A DNA stretch of 42,244 nt from Lachnospiraceae bacterium (GTDB lineage Bacteria; Bacillota; Clostridia; Lachnospirales; Lachnospiraceae): positions 1-42,244 of the forward strand of contig CAJTCE010000033.1 in the NCBI GenBank assembly GCA_910574745.1, read 5' to 3'. A program made the position numbers and the translations under genes. Shown piece by piece: positions 7,955-16,162 of the stretch (the stretch's first letter is position 1; every line of letters starts with the position of its first letter). The notes beneath the pieces are model-generated. The model did no database searches and was not told the origin of the DNA. It was given only the letters and a program-made list of their open reading frames with translations.

Positions 7955-8451
7955 ATGAATCCTCCTAAATTTTTAACTTTTTGTTTTATGAAGCAAAAAT
8001 ACAACTGCCATTACATGGAACAATGCCCGGCAAGCTGTGCAGGATTTTGCCTCCTTGTTTTGATGCCTTCAGTATAGGAAAGCACATTTTGCATTACAAG
8101 CAAGCAGGAATTACATTTTGCCTTTTTCCGCTACTTTGCGTGGCATTTCCTTATTTACAGAACTTTTACCTTCTCTGATCAATATATTTTCTTTTTGACC
8201 GTCTGCCTGTCTATATTAGATTAAACGATTGAGGGACAATTGTGTCCTTTAATTATACATGATATCCAATCCGTCAATGGAAAATTACTTCATGGTGTGT
8301 GCAGTAATAATTGTATATGTGTAAGAATTGACGGTTAGCCTTACATTATCCATTTCGCAATACCAGTTTTTGCCCTGTTGACAGATATGACAATTCCTAT
8401 TCATAATCAAATCTTTGCAATATCCAACAGCATCATCGGTACTATGCTGTA
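7955..8451. other. Intergenic region without an intact gene
   Basis: About 500 bases of AT-rich DNA. A short plus-strand frame ending before 8475 (MTIPIHNQIFAISNSIIGTM and a hydrophobic tail) looks like the end of a membrane protein, but no start, ribosome binding site or family match is seen. It meets the TetR remnant tail to tail. Confidence 0.4.
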
Positions 8452-8924
8452 TTACTTATTGCTGTTTTGAAAAATAGGAATGACAGCCGATTTCAAGCTG
8501 CCTTGTTCCATATTTAGCAGCCGTTCCAGATTATAAATAAATGCAGCTATTTTTCTTTGCTTTTCTTCTTTGCTTTTCTTCTTCGCTGTGTTCCCTCTTT
8601 TATTAAATCTGTAATGATCGGATAGATACCGGATAGCAAGGACTTCTCCATTTTCCGGTGCATAAGGGCATTCTGCGGCTTATGTATCTGTTTCAAAAGT
8701 TCCTGTCCAAAATTACCATCGCTCACATTTCATGCAAACATCATCATAGTAAGACGCTCCAGAACAGGTACATTTTTCTGTGCCGCAATCGCTTCCGCTT
8801 TTTCAACCAGCTTGCCCATCATGCGGCTGATCATTGCGTCCAGAATTTCTTCTTTGGATTTGAATTTGTCCGGTTGGAAATTGATAAAACTTTGCTTAAA
8901 TGAAAAATCAATGGACATAGGCAT
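8452..8924 (-). pseudogene. TetR/AcrR-family regulator, degraded
   Basis: Three minus-strand pieces in different frames fit one TetR regulator. The first (about 8924-8730) has KFKSKEEILDAMISRMMGKL, following the usual FxSKEEI turn after the helix-turn-helix. The second (about 8700-8580) reads NALMHRKMEKSLLSGIYPII and DLIKEGTQ, from the ligand-binding domain. The third (ending 8452) reads AAFIYNLERLLNMEQGSLKS and AVIPIFQ, the C-terminal helix. The helix-turn-helix itself is missing upstream and at least two frameshifts occur, one within an A/G-rich repeat near 8570. Confidence 0.65.
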
Positions 8925-9348
8925 ACAATATAATCCCTGCTGTCCATTGATTTTTCTACGTTCTCAAATAGAATTTCTACCCATTCTTTGCTACCTCGCC
9001 CCTTTATCTTTCTGCCGGAGCCTATCCCCGATGCTCATGGAATCCGCCGTTTTGTCTTCATAGACCTTCTCCCACTCTGTACGTGCCGCCTTATAATCAC
9101 GATTCTCTTTCTCTGCCGCATTCAATTCCTTTGGAAATTTACAAACAATGGGTGGCAGACGGGAAAAATATTGCATTCATTCTTCTGAAGGCGGAACCTC
9201 TCAAGAACAAGGTATCTTTCTCCATATCCATTTCGGTTGTCAGTTACCTCCGCCACCGACCTCTCTTCCCTCAATAATATAGCCTACCTTCGGAACAATA
9301 TCAACTCAAAAGGAATAATGGTTTTATCCGCCTCCTACCCGATTATTT
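8925..9348. other. Intergenic/degraded region
   Basis: No intact gene. A minus-strand frame at 8991-9176 encodes a charged helical stretch (KELNAAEKENRDYKAARTEW) that looks protein-like but lacks a ribosome binding site and any recognisable family. It is probably a remnant. Confidence 0.35.
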
Positions 9349-10071
9349 TTACTTTAATCCTTTCATCATACGGGACGAAATCAGGCATTCATCCCCATTG
9401 ACCATGTAAATCAACCGATTATGAAAATCAATTTCCCTGATATTGTCCCTGTTGACCAAAAACGAGCGGTGGCAGCGATAAAACCGCCCGTCAACCTCTT
9501 TTTCAATCTCTTTGATTTTCCCCAAAAATTCCATCTGCCGGTTTTTGCAATGTAAAATAATCTTATGAACATTGGGGGATGTTTCGAAAAAGAGAATCTC
9601 GTCATAATCTACCGTAAATACCTTTTCATTTACTTTCACGGAGAAATTTACCTGCACTTTATTATTCACAGAGGCAAATCTCTGATTGGCTTTCAGAATG
9701 CACTCATATACTCTTTTTCCCAATTCTTCAGGGTCATCCTTCAAAATGAAGTCCAACGCCTCTAATTTGTAAATGAATGTCATGTAACTCATTTCCGAAT
9801 GGGTGGTAATAAAAATAATAAACCCTCTGGGATCATATTTCCTGATTTCCTGGGCCAAGGTCAATCCTGTCATATCCGTCTTAAGATCAATATCCAGAAA
9901 GTAGATTCCAACCTCCCCTGTTTCTTTTATCTTTTCCAGAATCCTATGGGGATTCCCGGAAACACAGCCAAGTTCCATGTCCAAATCTTCCATCAAAACA
10001 ATATTTTCAATTACCTGCTGTATTTTCTCTCTCTGCACTTCTATATCTTCACATACATATATTTTTAACAT
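9349..10071 (-). CDS. LytTR-family (AgrA-type) response regulator
   Basis: Cytoplasmic response regulator, 240 aa. ATG at 10071 follows AAGGAGG by about seven bases, a better choice than the upstream in-frame ATG at 10110. Residues 1-125 are a receiver domain with acidic residues E8-D9, phospho-acceptor D60 (GIYFLDIDL) and Lys in ALDFILK. Residues 135-240 are a LytTR DNA-binding domain (EILFFETSPNVHKIILH, FYRCHRSFLVNRDNI). It follows an ABC ATPase in the same direction, with an AgrC-like kinase divergent from that ATPase, so it very probably receives phosphate from that kinase and controls the transporter genes through the repeats at 11107-11138. Confidence 0.9.
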   Translation of the reverse strand: MLKIYVCEDIEVQREKIQQVIENIVLMEDLDMELGCVSGNPHRILEKIKETGEVGIYFLDIDLKTDMTGLTLAQEIRKYDPRGFIIFITTHSEMSYMTFIYKLEALDFILKDDPEELGKRVYECILKANQRFASVNNKVQVNFSVKVNEKVFTVDYDEILFFETSPNVHKIILHCKNRQMEFLGKIKEIEKEVDGRFYRCHRSFLVNRDNIREIDFHNRLIYMVNGDECLISSRMMKGLK

Positions 10072-10159
10072 GCTGCACCCCTCCTTGCATTCGTTGCCTT
10101 TGCACAGCAAAAATAAAGCTTTCCGGGTGTACCGGGGAATTGTCGATGATAATCATCCC

Positions 10160-11029
10160 TTAGTCCTTCATAAGCTCTAAGAATGTATCTTCCAAAGTTT
10201 CGCTTGCCTCATAAAGCCCGGTCATTATTACCTTGTGTGACGCCAGTAATGTTGCAACATCGTTCTTTTCATCAGCGTCAATGTTGATGCGTATCTCCCG
10301 GTCATTTTGTGAAACCACATGATATCCGTTTTCCCGAAGGATTTTTTGCGCCTCTTCTGCATCCATGCTTTCAATCACATAAGTAATCCGTTTCTCCTTC
10401 CCGTCGCTGCGGAAATCCATAAACTGAATGATTTCCCCTTTTTTGATCATAATCGCTCTGTCACACATTTTTTCCAACTCGCCCAATAAGTGGCTTGAGA
10501 TCAATACCGTAATATTTTTTTCATTGGCAATCCTCCTGATATATTCACGGACTTCATAGATTCCTTCCGGGTCCAGTCCATTGGTGGGTTCGTCCAATAC
10601 CAGAAGGTTGGGATCCTTTAATAGAGCCTGGGCAATTCCCAATCTTTGTCTCATACCAAGGGAATATGCCTTGACATTTTTATTTGCGGCATCCGTAAGG
10701 CCTAACAGTTCCAGTAATTCCCCGACCTTCTTTTTTCCCACGCCGTTTAATCCGGCAAAATACATCAGATTCTGATAGCCCGTGTTGTACGGATAAAAAT
10801 TAGGGGTTTCAATCATGCAGCCAATATCCTTAACGCCCCTTAGATCCACTTCTCCGGTATAGTTTCTGGTCAGTCCTACCAGGATTTTCATGATACTGGT
10901 TTTTCCGGCTCCATTCGGGCCGATCAGCCCCACAATCTCTCCGCTTCCAAGTTCAAAGGATACTTTATTTAAAATTTGAAAATCTTTTGCCTTTTTACTG
11001 ACATTATTAACTCTTAATACACAATTCAT
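10160..11029 (-). CDS. ABC transporter ATP-binding protein (BcrA/antibiotic-peptide type)
   Basis: ATPase subunit of an ABC-2 exporter, 289 aa from ATG at 11029, preceded by AGGAGGAG. Walker A is GPNGAGKTS (37-45), the signature is YSLGMRQRLGIAQALL, Walker B is LLVLDEPTNGLD and the H-loop is LISSHLLGELE. The domain arrangement and the C-terminal regulatory stretch match bacitracin/lantibiotic resistance ATPases. Its likely partner is the permease at 12573-13298, separated from it by the histidine kinase gene on the opposite strand. It forms an operon with the LytTR regulator downstream. Confidence 0.9.
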   Translation of the reverse strand: MNCVLRVNNVSKKAKDFQILNKVSFELGSGEIVGLIGPNGAGKTSIMKILVGLTRNYTGEVDLRGVKDIGCMIETPNFYPYNTGYQNLMYFAGLNGVGKKKVGELLELLGLTDAANKNVKAYSLGMRQRLGIAQALLKDPNLLVLDEPTNGLDPEGIYEVREYIRRIANEKNITVLISSHLLGELEKMCDRAIMIKKGEIIQFMDFRSDGKEKRITYVIESMDAEEAQKILRENGYHVVSQNDREIRINIDADEKNDVATLLASHKVIMTGLYEASETLEDTFLELMKD

Positions 11030-11078
11030 AGCTCTCCTCCTAATTCTGTTATTCATTTTTTCTTAACAACTTTATTAT

Positions 11079-11108
11079 ATAGTAAAAATCACTGATTGCC
11101 CTTTTCAA
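11079..11108 (-). promoter_or_regulatory. Candidate promoter of the ABC ATPase/response regulator operon
   Basis: On the minus strand TTGAAA (11103-11108) is followed after 18 bases by TACTAT (11079-11084), about 50 bases before the ATPase start. The 21-bp-spaced repeat lies immediately upstream, the place expected for a LytTR activator. Confidence 0.45.
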
Positions 11109-11138
11109 TCGTAAACGGCCATTTTTAAATCATAAATG
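11107..11138. promoter_or_regulatory. 21-bp-spaced direct repeat, candidate LytTR operator
   Basis: AATCGTAAACG at 11107 and AATCATAAATG at 11128 match at 9 of 11 positions and lie exactly 21 bases apart. AgrA/LytTR regulators bind pairs of about 9-bp direct repeats spaced by two helical turns. The pair lies between the divergent kinase and ATPase genes. Confidence 0.5.
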
Positions 11139-11166
11139 AGTTTTGCTTTTCAATCCAATCAGGCTA

Positions 11167-11195
11167 TTCACAATAAGCCCGCAATAAACTATAAT
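11167..11195 (+). promoter_or_regulatory. Sigma-70 type promoter of the histidine kinase
   Basis: TTCACA (11167-11172) and TATAAT (11190-11195) are separated by 17 bases, about 50 bases before the kinase ATG. Confidence 0.65.
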
Positions 11196-11246
11196 AAAAC
11201 CAAAACCGGGACTTGTCTGCTTATCTTGCTGCATAAAGGAGTTTAT

Positions 11247-12551
11247 ATGATTTCACTGTATTTTATCTCTGCCATATGTAATGCACTTATGCTGATATGC
11301 AATATTTTTATACTGATCCATCCGCATCTTTCCGTAAAAAAGTACCCTGTTTTCTTTTTATCGTTTACGGCATTTTATTTTATGCAATGGTATCTGAACT
11401 TTTCTCCTATGTTCTTAATTATGCTGGCGGTAAATTCTATCCTGTTAGTAAAATTCTCTAAAAAATTATATTCGATTTTTTATATTCCGCTTGGTTATAT
11501 TTTAGATTGCATTTTACTTGATTCAATAGGGTTTGCCGCCAATACATTGTGGAATCTTCCCCTTAATGATTTTGGGGCTGCTAAAATTTCCATTATCATA
11601 TTTTCCATCTGTACCATCATAGCAGGCTGCCCCGTTTTTTATCTGATCAGGCGTGTGCTTCAGAGATATCTTATCAAAATTTTTGAAAAAATGAACCAAA
11701 AACTGCTGGCTTTGGTCACTTTCCCCATTTTGTTTTTTGCATGCTTGCTTTTCATAATAGGTTCTTTTTTGGACATCTTAGAAGCTACATACGTGGAGTT
11801 CCTTTTAATGCTTTCTCTGTTTATCCTTTATTCTGTATGTACAATCAGTATGATTCTCTTCGTACTGTATAGCGCCAAAAAAAATAATGAAGCCCGGAAA
11901 AAAGTAGAATATCTGGAAAACCTGAATGAATACACCAGAAACCTGGAAATAGTATATAATAACCTGCGTTCCTTCCGGCATGATTATATCAATATCATGA
12001 CTTCCCTTGCTGCATACATTGATGAGAAAAAATATGATGAGCTGGAAATCTTTTTCTATGAACATATTCTGCCAATGCAAAAAAATCTTACACAAAAAAA
12101 CGGAGCATTGAACAACTTACTCCATATCAAGATATTGGAATTAAAAAGCATTGTATATACCAAACTGCTTTTAGCCGTCAATCAGGATATCGAAGTGAAT
12201 ATCGATATTCCGGATGAAATTGCTTCCATTAACATGGATTCCGTTGATCTGACCAGAGTGCTTGGAATTTATCTGGATAATGCCATAGCGGGATGTCTGG
12301 AAACGGAACATCCGATCATCAATTTTCATCTGGGTAAAATGAATCAGGATATCGTATTTATTATATCAAATACCTTTATTGACAAGGGACTTTCCATCTC
12401 GCAGATGCACAAAAAGGACGTAACCACAAAAGGGGATGGTCATGGTATCGGCCTTCATAATGTGTCTGAAATATTGAACCGCTATGATAACATTTATCAT
12501 GAAACCTTGATTAAAGAAGGCCTGTTCATACAACAAGTCCAGATATCATAA
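11247..12551 (+). CDS. AgrC-like sensor histidine kinase (GHKL type)
   Basis: Membrane sensor kinase, 434 aa from ATG at 11247 with AAAGGAG five bases upstream. Residues 1-210 hold about six hydrophobic segments, followed by a coiled linker and the phospho-acceptor H245 in SFRHDYIN. The ATPase domain has an N-box (YLDNAIAGC) and G-box (GDGHGIGLHNV). This is the architecture of peptide-sensing AgrC/ComD kinases. No AgrD-like signal peptide or AgrB gene is nearby, so the ligand may be external or an antimicrobial peptide. The gene diverges from the ABC ATPase and converges with the permease. Confidence 0.9.
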   Translation: MISLYFISAICNALMLICNIFILIHPHLSVKKYPVFFLSFTAFYFMQWYLNFSPMFLIMLAVNSILLVKFSKKLYSIFYIPLGYILDCILLDSIGFAANTLWNLPLNDFGAAKISIIIFSICTIIAGCPVFYLIRRVLQRYLIKIFEKMNQKLLALVTFPILFFACLLFIIGSFLDILEATYVEFLLMLSLFILYSVCTISMILFVLYSAKKNNEARKKVEYLENLNEYTRNLEIVYNNLRSFRHDYINIMTSLAAYIDEKKYDELEIFFYEHILPMQKNLTQKNGALNNLLHIKILELKSIVYTKLLLAVNQDIEVNIDIPDEIASINMDSVDLTRVLGIYLDNAIAGCLETEHPIINFHLGKMNQDIVFIISNTFIDKGLSISQMHKKDVTTKGDGHGIGLHNVSEILNRYDNIYHETLIKEGLFIQQVQIS

Positions 12552-12572
12552 ATGCGTCCCCCAACCTGCTCC

Positions 12573-13298
12573 TTATAAATCCTTTTTCTGTAAAACAGTC
12601 ATGCCGACAATTGAAAATGCAATACCTGTGACAACAAATACTGCAATATTTTTCATACTCCAATCCTGATACATCAGGAATTGATCGGATAAACAAAACA
12701 ACACATAATCCATTACTTTTTCCAGTCCCGTTATTTTCCTTCCCATCATCTGTAAAACACTGGGCATGACCCAAAACAGTACGATCAGATAAATAAAAGG
12801 TGTAATGGTTGTATTAAGAAAACATGCGAGCATCACTGCCGTTGCGCCTATGGCAAAACCGTAGATCATATAAATCAGGATTTCTTTCCCGATAATTCCA
12901 AATAACACCGGAACTGTCCAGGGCTGTTTACAGATGATCCATGCAATGTCATATAAAATTCCACCGCATAAACCAATGAGCATATTGGCAAGCGCCACGC
13001 TCATAATTTTTGCCGCGATAATCTGAATTCTGCTGCTTCTTGACGTAAAAACAAATGTGGCTGTTTTTAAATCAAATTCTTCCCCTAAGCTCTTTGCTGC
13101 CAAAAACATGATCAAAATGCTGGAAAAGTTTCCAAAAAACGCGATTACATTATGTACTCCAAAGCTCTCCGGAAACGCATACGCACCGTATGCCATTCCT
13201 CCGCCCATGACCATTACCATGATCAGGCCTAACAGGAATTCTCTTTTTTTCAATATTTTTTCCAATTCCAGTAATGTAATGCTTATTGTCCTCTTCAT
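12573..13298 (-). CDS. ABC-2 type transporter permease
   Basis: Membrane permease, 241 aa, with six predicted hydrophobic segments (for example FLLGLIMVMVMGGGMAYGAY and the IIGKEILIYMIYGFAIGATA stretch). The N-terminal KRTISITLLELEKILKKREF is typical of BcrB/ABC-2 permeases. AAAGGAG lies ten bases before ATG. It probably pairs with the ATPase at 10160-11029. Its gene ends 22 bases from the convergent kinase, so the two transcripts run into each other. Confidence 0.85.
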   Translation of the reverse strand: MKRTISITLLELEKILKKREFLLGLIMVMVMGGGMAYGAYAFPESFGVHNVIAFFGNFSSILIMFLAAKSLGEEFDLKTATFVFTSRSSRIQIIAAKIMSVALANMLIGLCGGILYDIAWIICKQPWTVPVLFGIIGKEILIYMIYGFAIGATAVMLACFLNTTITPFIYLIVLFWVMPSVLQMMGRKITGLEKVMDYVLFCLSDQFLMYQDWSMKNIAVFVVTGIAFSIVGMTVLQKKDL

Positions 13299-13445
13299 AA
13301 CTATGCTTCTCCTTTCGATTTAGTCTTATTATAAACATTCCCGGCTCCGATTCCCGTTTGTTTCCTAAACGGGCATAATTCCGTCGTAAGCGTAAAAGTT
13401 TGTATATCATAATCGGGAATATCCAAAGCCTTTTTCAAGCATAGC

Positions 13446-13475
13446 AAAAAAGCCCTCCGAAACCGGAAGGCTTTT
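13446..13475. terminator. Bidirectional rho-independent terminator
   Basis: AAAAGCC (13448-13454) pairs with GGCTTTT (13469-13475), with TCCG/CGGA inside; A- and T-runs flank both sides. It lies between the small membrane protein gene (13536-13754) and the permease gene. Confidence 0.7.
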
Positions 13476-13535
13476 CCATAGATATCCTTTTATGCCTGCT
13501 TCTCTTTTAAACAGGCAGTTTTTCATGTTCATGAA

Positions 13536-13754
13536 TTACCTTTCACAAAGGGCTTTCCATTTCACATAAGCTTTCTTTCCTATACAGTGATAATAAACCA
13601 ATACGCAGAAAATAACTCCAAGCGTAATTATTCTGCGGAAATATCCGCCCTTCTTTGCCCAGCCGATTAACCGTGCCATCAGTTCCCGCTTGTCTTCCTC
13701 CGACATTCCGCGTTCATCATCATTCTCCGTACCATTTCTCCCGCCTAATTTCAA
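13536..13754 (-). CDS. Small membrane protein downstream of sortase, unrecognised
   Basis: About 56-72 aa depending on start. The C-terminal half contains one membrane segment (IITLGVIFCVLVYYHCIGKK) after a charged helix (SEEDKRELMARLIGWAKKGG). The only in-frame starts are TTG at 13754 and ATG at 13706, both with weak ribosome binding sites. It follows the class B sortase on the same strand and ends before a terminator. No family recognised. Confidence 0.5.
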   Translation of the reverse strand: MKLGGRNGTENDDERGMSEEDKRELMARLIGWAKKGGYFRRIITLGVIFCVLVYYHCIGKKAYVKWKALCER

Positions 13755-13812
13755 AACACTTTATAATATAAAAGTGTCACAACCTACTGAAAATGACAAA
13801 TATTACCACTCA

Positions 13813-14706
13813 CTACTTTACCCTCTTTGCCACTACCACAAGCCGTCCGTCCTCCACATGATAGGCACAGGTGGAAAGGGTAATAAACGTATCGCCGTAC
13901 TCTGCCGTTACTTTTGTGTCATAGAGCGACATGCTTTTGATATTCTCATAAAAATCCTGAAATTCTTCCGGTGTACGGGCCTCATAGAAATCATAATATT
14001 TGAAGACCTCCTCATCCTCCCCGTATACCCTGGATAAAAACACCGCAACAATCTCATAGCTTCGCTCCTCATAAAGGGTATCAAAGGTTATGATGGAATG
14101 CTCCTCATAAAATGCCTCATCCTTATAAAAATCCAAATCCCCGAACATGGAGCCGTCTCTCATATTGTGCCCGTAAATAACAACATTGGTCCCCGGCGTA
14201 TTCAAATCCGCACGTTCTCTCACATACAGACAGCCGTATTTATCCTCATTCCCGTAAAAGTCATGATGCAGGTAATATTCATCATCCCCGCACTGCATGA
14301 CCGGATAGTTAATCTTCATTCCTTCAATGGAAAGCCAGCCTGTAAAGTCGGAATTTTCCTCATATAAACCGGCATATTTATTGAGAATAACATGCTCCTT
14401 AGCCTGCTCTTTTTTATCTTCCCGATTTATCGCCCACAACTCTTGACATTTTGCCATAGAATTAAGCCACATTTCTTTAACCGGAGCAGACATGGCTTTC
14501 ATTGCCCGGCCCAAAGCGCTCTTATCCGAACCATTCTCTCCATTTCCGTCTCCCTCGTTTTCCGTCTGAAGTTTTTCCCAAAGTTCCTCTTGCTGCGCCC
14601 TGTGGCTTACGGACAAATCATACTCCCTGACTATTAAAATCAGACATATGAATACAATCATAAACAGCACAGCCCGTATAAGCCGAAGTTTCTTTTTATT
14701 GTTCAT
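13813..14706 (-). CDS. srtB: Class B sortase
   Basis: Membrane-anchored cysteine transpeptidase that attaches proteins to peptidoglycan or pilins. An N-terminal membrane segment (residues 9-26, AVLFMIVFICLILIV) is followed by a helical linker and the sortase fold. Catalytic residues are H180 (VIYGHNM), C280 (ITLSTCAYH) and R288 (GRLVVVAKR). Size and the long helix between strands suit class B. No LPxTG or NPQTN substrate is encoded next to it, so its targets are unknown. The adjacent small membrane protein may be co-transcribed. Confidence 0.92.
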   Translation of the reverse strand: MNNKKKLRLIRAVLFMIVFICLILIVREYDLSVSHRAQQEELWEKLQTENEGDGNGENGSDKSALGRAMKAMSAPVKEMWLNSMAKCQELWAINREDKKEQAKEHVILNKYAGLYEENSDFTGWLSIEGMKINYPVMQCGDDEYYLHHDFYGNEDKYGCLYVRERADLNTPGTNVVIYGHNMRDGSMFGDLDFYKDEAFYEEHSIITFDTLYEERSYEIVAVFLSRVYGEDEEVFKYYDFYEARTPEEFQDFYENIKSMSLYDTKVTAEYGDTFITLSTCAYHVEDGRLVVVAKRVK

Positions 14707-14799
14707 AGGCTTCCCTTGTTTGTTTTTCTGTTATTTTGGTTTTTTGGTTTTTCTAACAGCCGCCGGTATATAATAAGTCTCCGGAGTCCGTTAAAGTCC

Positions 14800-14824
14800 G
14801 GGCCGATGTTTTCGCCCTCGGCCC
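14800..14824 (-). terminator. Hairpin downstream of mnmA
   Basis: GGGCCGA (14800-14806) and TCGGCCC (14818-14824) form a perfect 7-bp stem with an 11-base loop, 18 bases beyond the mnmA stop. There is no clear T-run, so it may be a weak terminator or a processing structure. Confidence 0.4.
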
Positions 14825-14841
14825 CGGGGCGGCTCCTTCCG

Positions 14842-15924
14842 TCAGTTTACAATCTTTCCGCCGCCAAGAACAATATCCCCGTCATAAAATACCACTGCCT
14901 GTCCGCAGGTAATGCCTCTCTGGGGTTTGTCAAACTTAACTCTGACCTTATCTTCTCCTATTTTTTCGACGACTGCGTCAGCTTCCTTTTGCTTATACCT
15001 GATTTTTGCCTTACAGCGAACCGGTTCGGTCACATCCTCAAAGGCAATCCAGTTTAAATCCGAGGCCTCCAGCGTATCATGAAACAGTCTCTCATTTTTT
15101 CCCAGCACCACTTCATTGGCGTCCATTCTTTTTTCACAGACGTACAAAGACTCCGGTAAGGCGAGTCCCAGTCCCTTCCGCTGGCCGATGGTATATCTGA
15201 TGATTCCTTTATGTCTGCCCAAAACCGTTCCCTCTTCGTCGACAAAATCTCCCTCCGGGAAGCTTTTTTTGCAATAAGCTTCAATAAATCGGGCATAATC
15301 GCCGTCAGGCACGAAACAGATGTCCTGGCTGTCCGGCTTATCCGCATTAACAAAGCCTTCCCTCTGTGCAATATCCCGAATCTCTGTTTTGTGATATTCT
15401 CCCAACGGGAACAGCGTGTGGGACAACTGCTCCTGGGTCAGATTATAAAGGACATAGCTCTGGTCCTTGGAAGCATCCACGCCCTTTTTTAAGAAATACC
15501 GTCCTGCGCTTTCATCATATTCTACTCTGGCATAATGCCCTGTAACGATATAGTCAAAAGAAAGCTCATACATCCGTTTCATCAATCTTTGAAATTTCAT
15601 ATAGCGGTTACATTCAATACATGGATTGGGAGTTCCTCCCTCTATATAAGTATCTACAAAGCGCTGTATCACTTCTTTTTCAAAATCATCGGTATAATTA
15701 AGCACATAGAAGGGCATCCCGAAGGAACGTGCCACGCCCCCCGCATCCTCTGCATCACTGAGACTGCAGCAGGTCTTTCCCTGCTCCATACCGATATCCT
15801 CATTGCGGTACAGCTTCATAGTAACTCCGATGCAGTCGTACCCCGCTTTTGTCATTAAATATGCCGCCACGCTGGAATCCACGCCTCCGCTCATGGCTAT
15901 CATCGCTTTTTTCTTTTCACTCAT
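14842..15924 (-). CDS. mnmA: tRNA-uridine 2-sulfurtransferase MnmA
   Basis: Thiolates U34 of tRNA-Lys, -Glu and -Gln using ATP and a persulfide donor. The start at 15924 (MSEKKKAM) follows AAGAGG. The PP-loop SGGVDSS adenylates the uridine; the catalytic cysteine pair is in NPCIECNR (C102) and QDICFVPDG (C203), counting from this start. The C-terminal beta-barrel domains (RKGLGLALPESLYV, CKAKIRYKQ, PQRGITCGQAVVFY) are complete and the length of 360 aa is normal. The sulfur donor partner is not in the window. An upstream in-frame ATG at 15942 is a weaker start. Confidence 0.95.
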   Translation of the reverse strand: MSEKKKAMIAMSGGVDSSVAAYLMTKAGYDCIGVTMKLYRNEDIGMEQGKTCCSLSDAEDAGGVARSFGMPFYVLNYTDDFEKEVIQRFVDTYIEGGTPNPCIECNRYMKFQRLMKRMYELSFDYIVTGHYARVEYDESAGRYFLKKGVDASKDQSYVLYNLTQEQLSHTLFPLGEYHKTEIRDIAQREGFVNADKPDSQDICFVPDGDYARFIEAYCKKSFPEGDFVDEEGTVLGRHKGIIRYTIGQRKGLGLALPESLYVCEKRMDANEVVLGKNERLFHDTLEASDLNWIAFEDVTEPVRCKAKIRYKQKEADAVVEKIGEDKVRVKFDKPQRGITCGQAVVFYDGDIVLGGGKIVN

Positions 15925-16110
15925 GCTACGCCTCTTTATCATATCAATCTCATTTTTCCCAAATAGCCGTCCTATGTCGGTTTAACAGCTATATATGCTA
16001 TCCCGGACTTTAATCATAACATATTTAAAAACAAAAGTCTCTTTTTCCTCCCGCTTATCAATACAATTTAAAATATTTCTTATGCTGTCTCGTTTTATTT
16101 TCCCCCATAA

Positions 16111-16145
16111 AAAGGGAACCTGCGATTTTCATGCAGATTCCCTTT
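16111..16145 (-). terminator. Rho-independent terminator of feoB
   Basis: AAAGGGAACCTGC (16111-16123) pairs with GCAGATTCCCTTT (16133-16145) with a single mismatch; on the minus strand the stem runs into TTTTT. It lies 17 bases after the feoB stop codon. Confidence 0.85.
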
Positions 16146-16162
16146 GCTTCTTAATTAAATAC

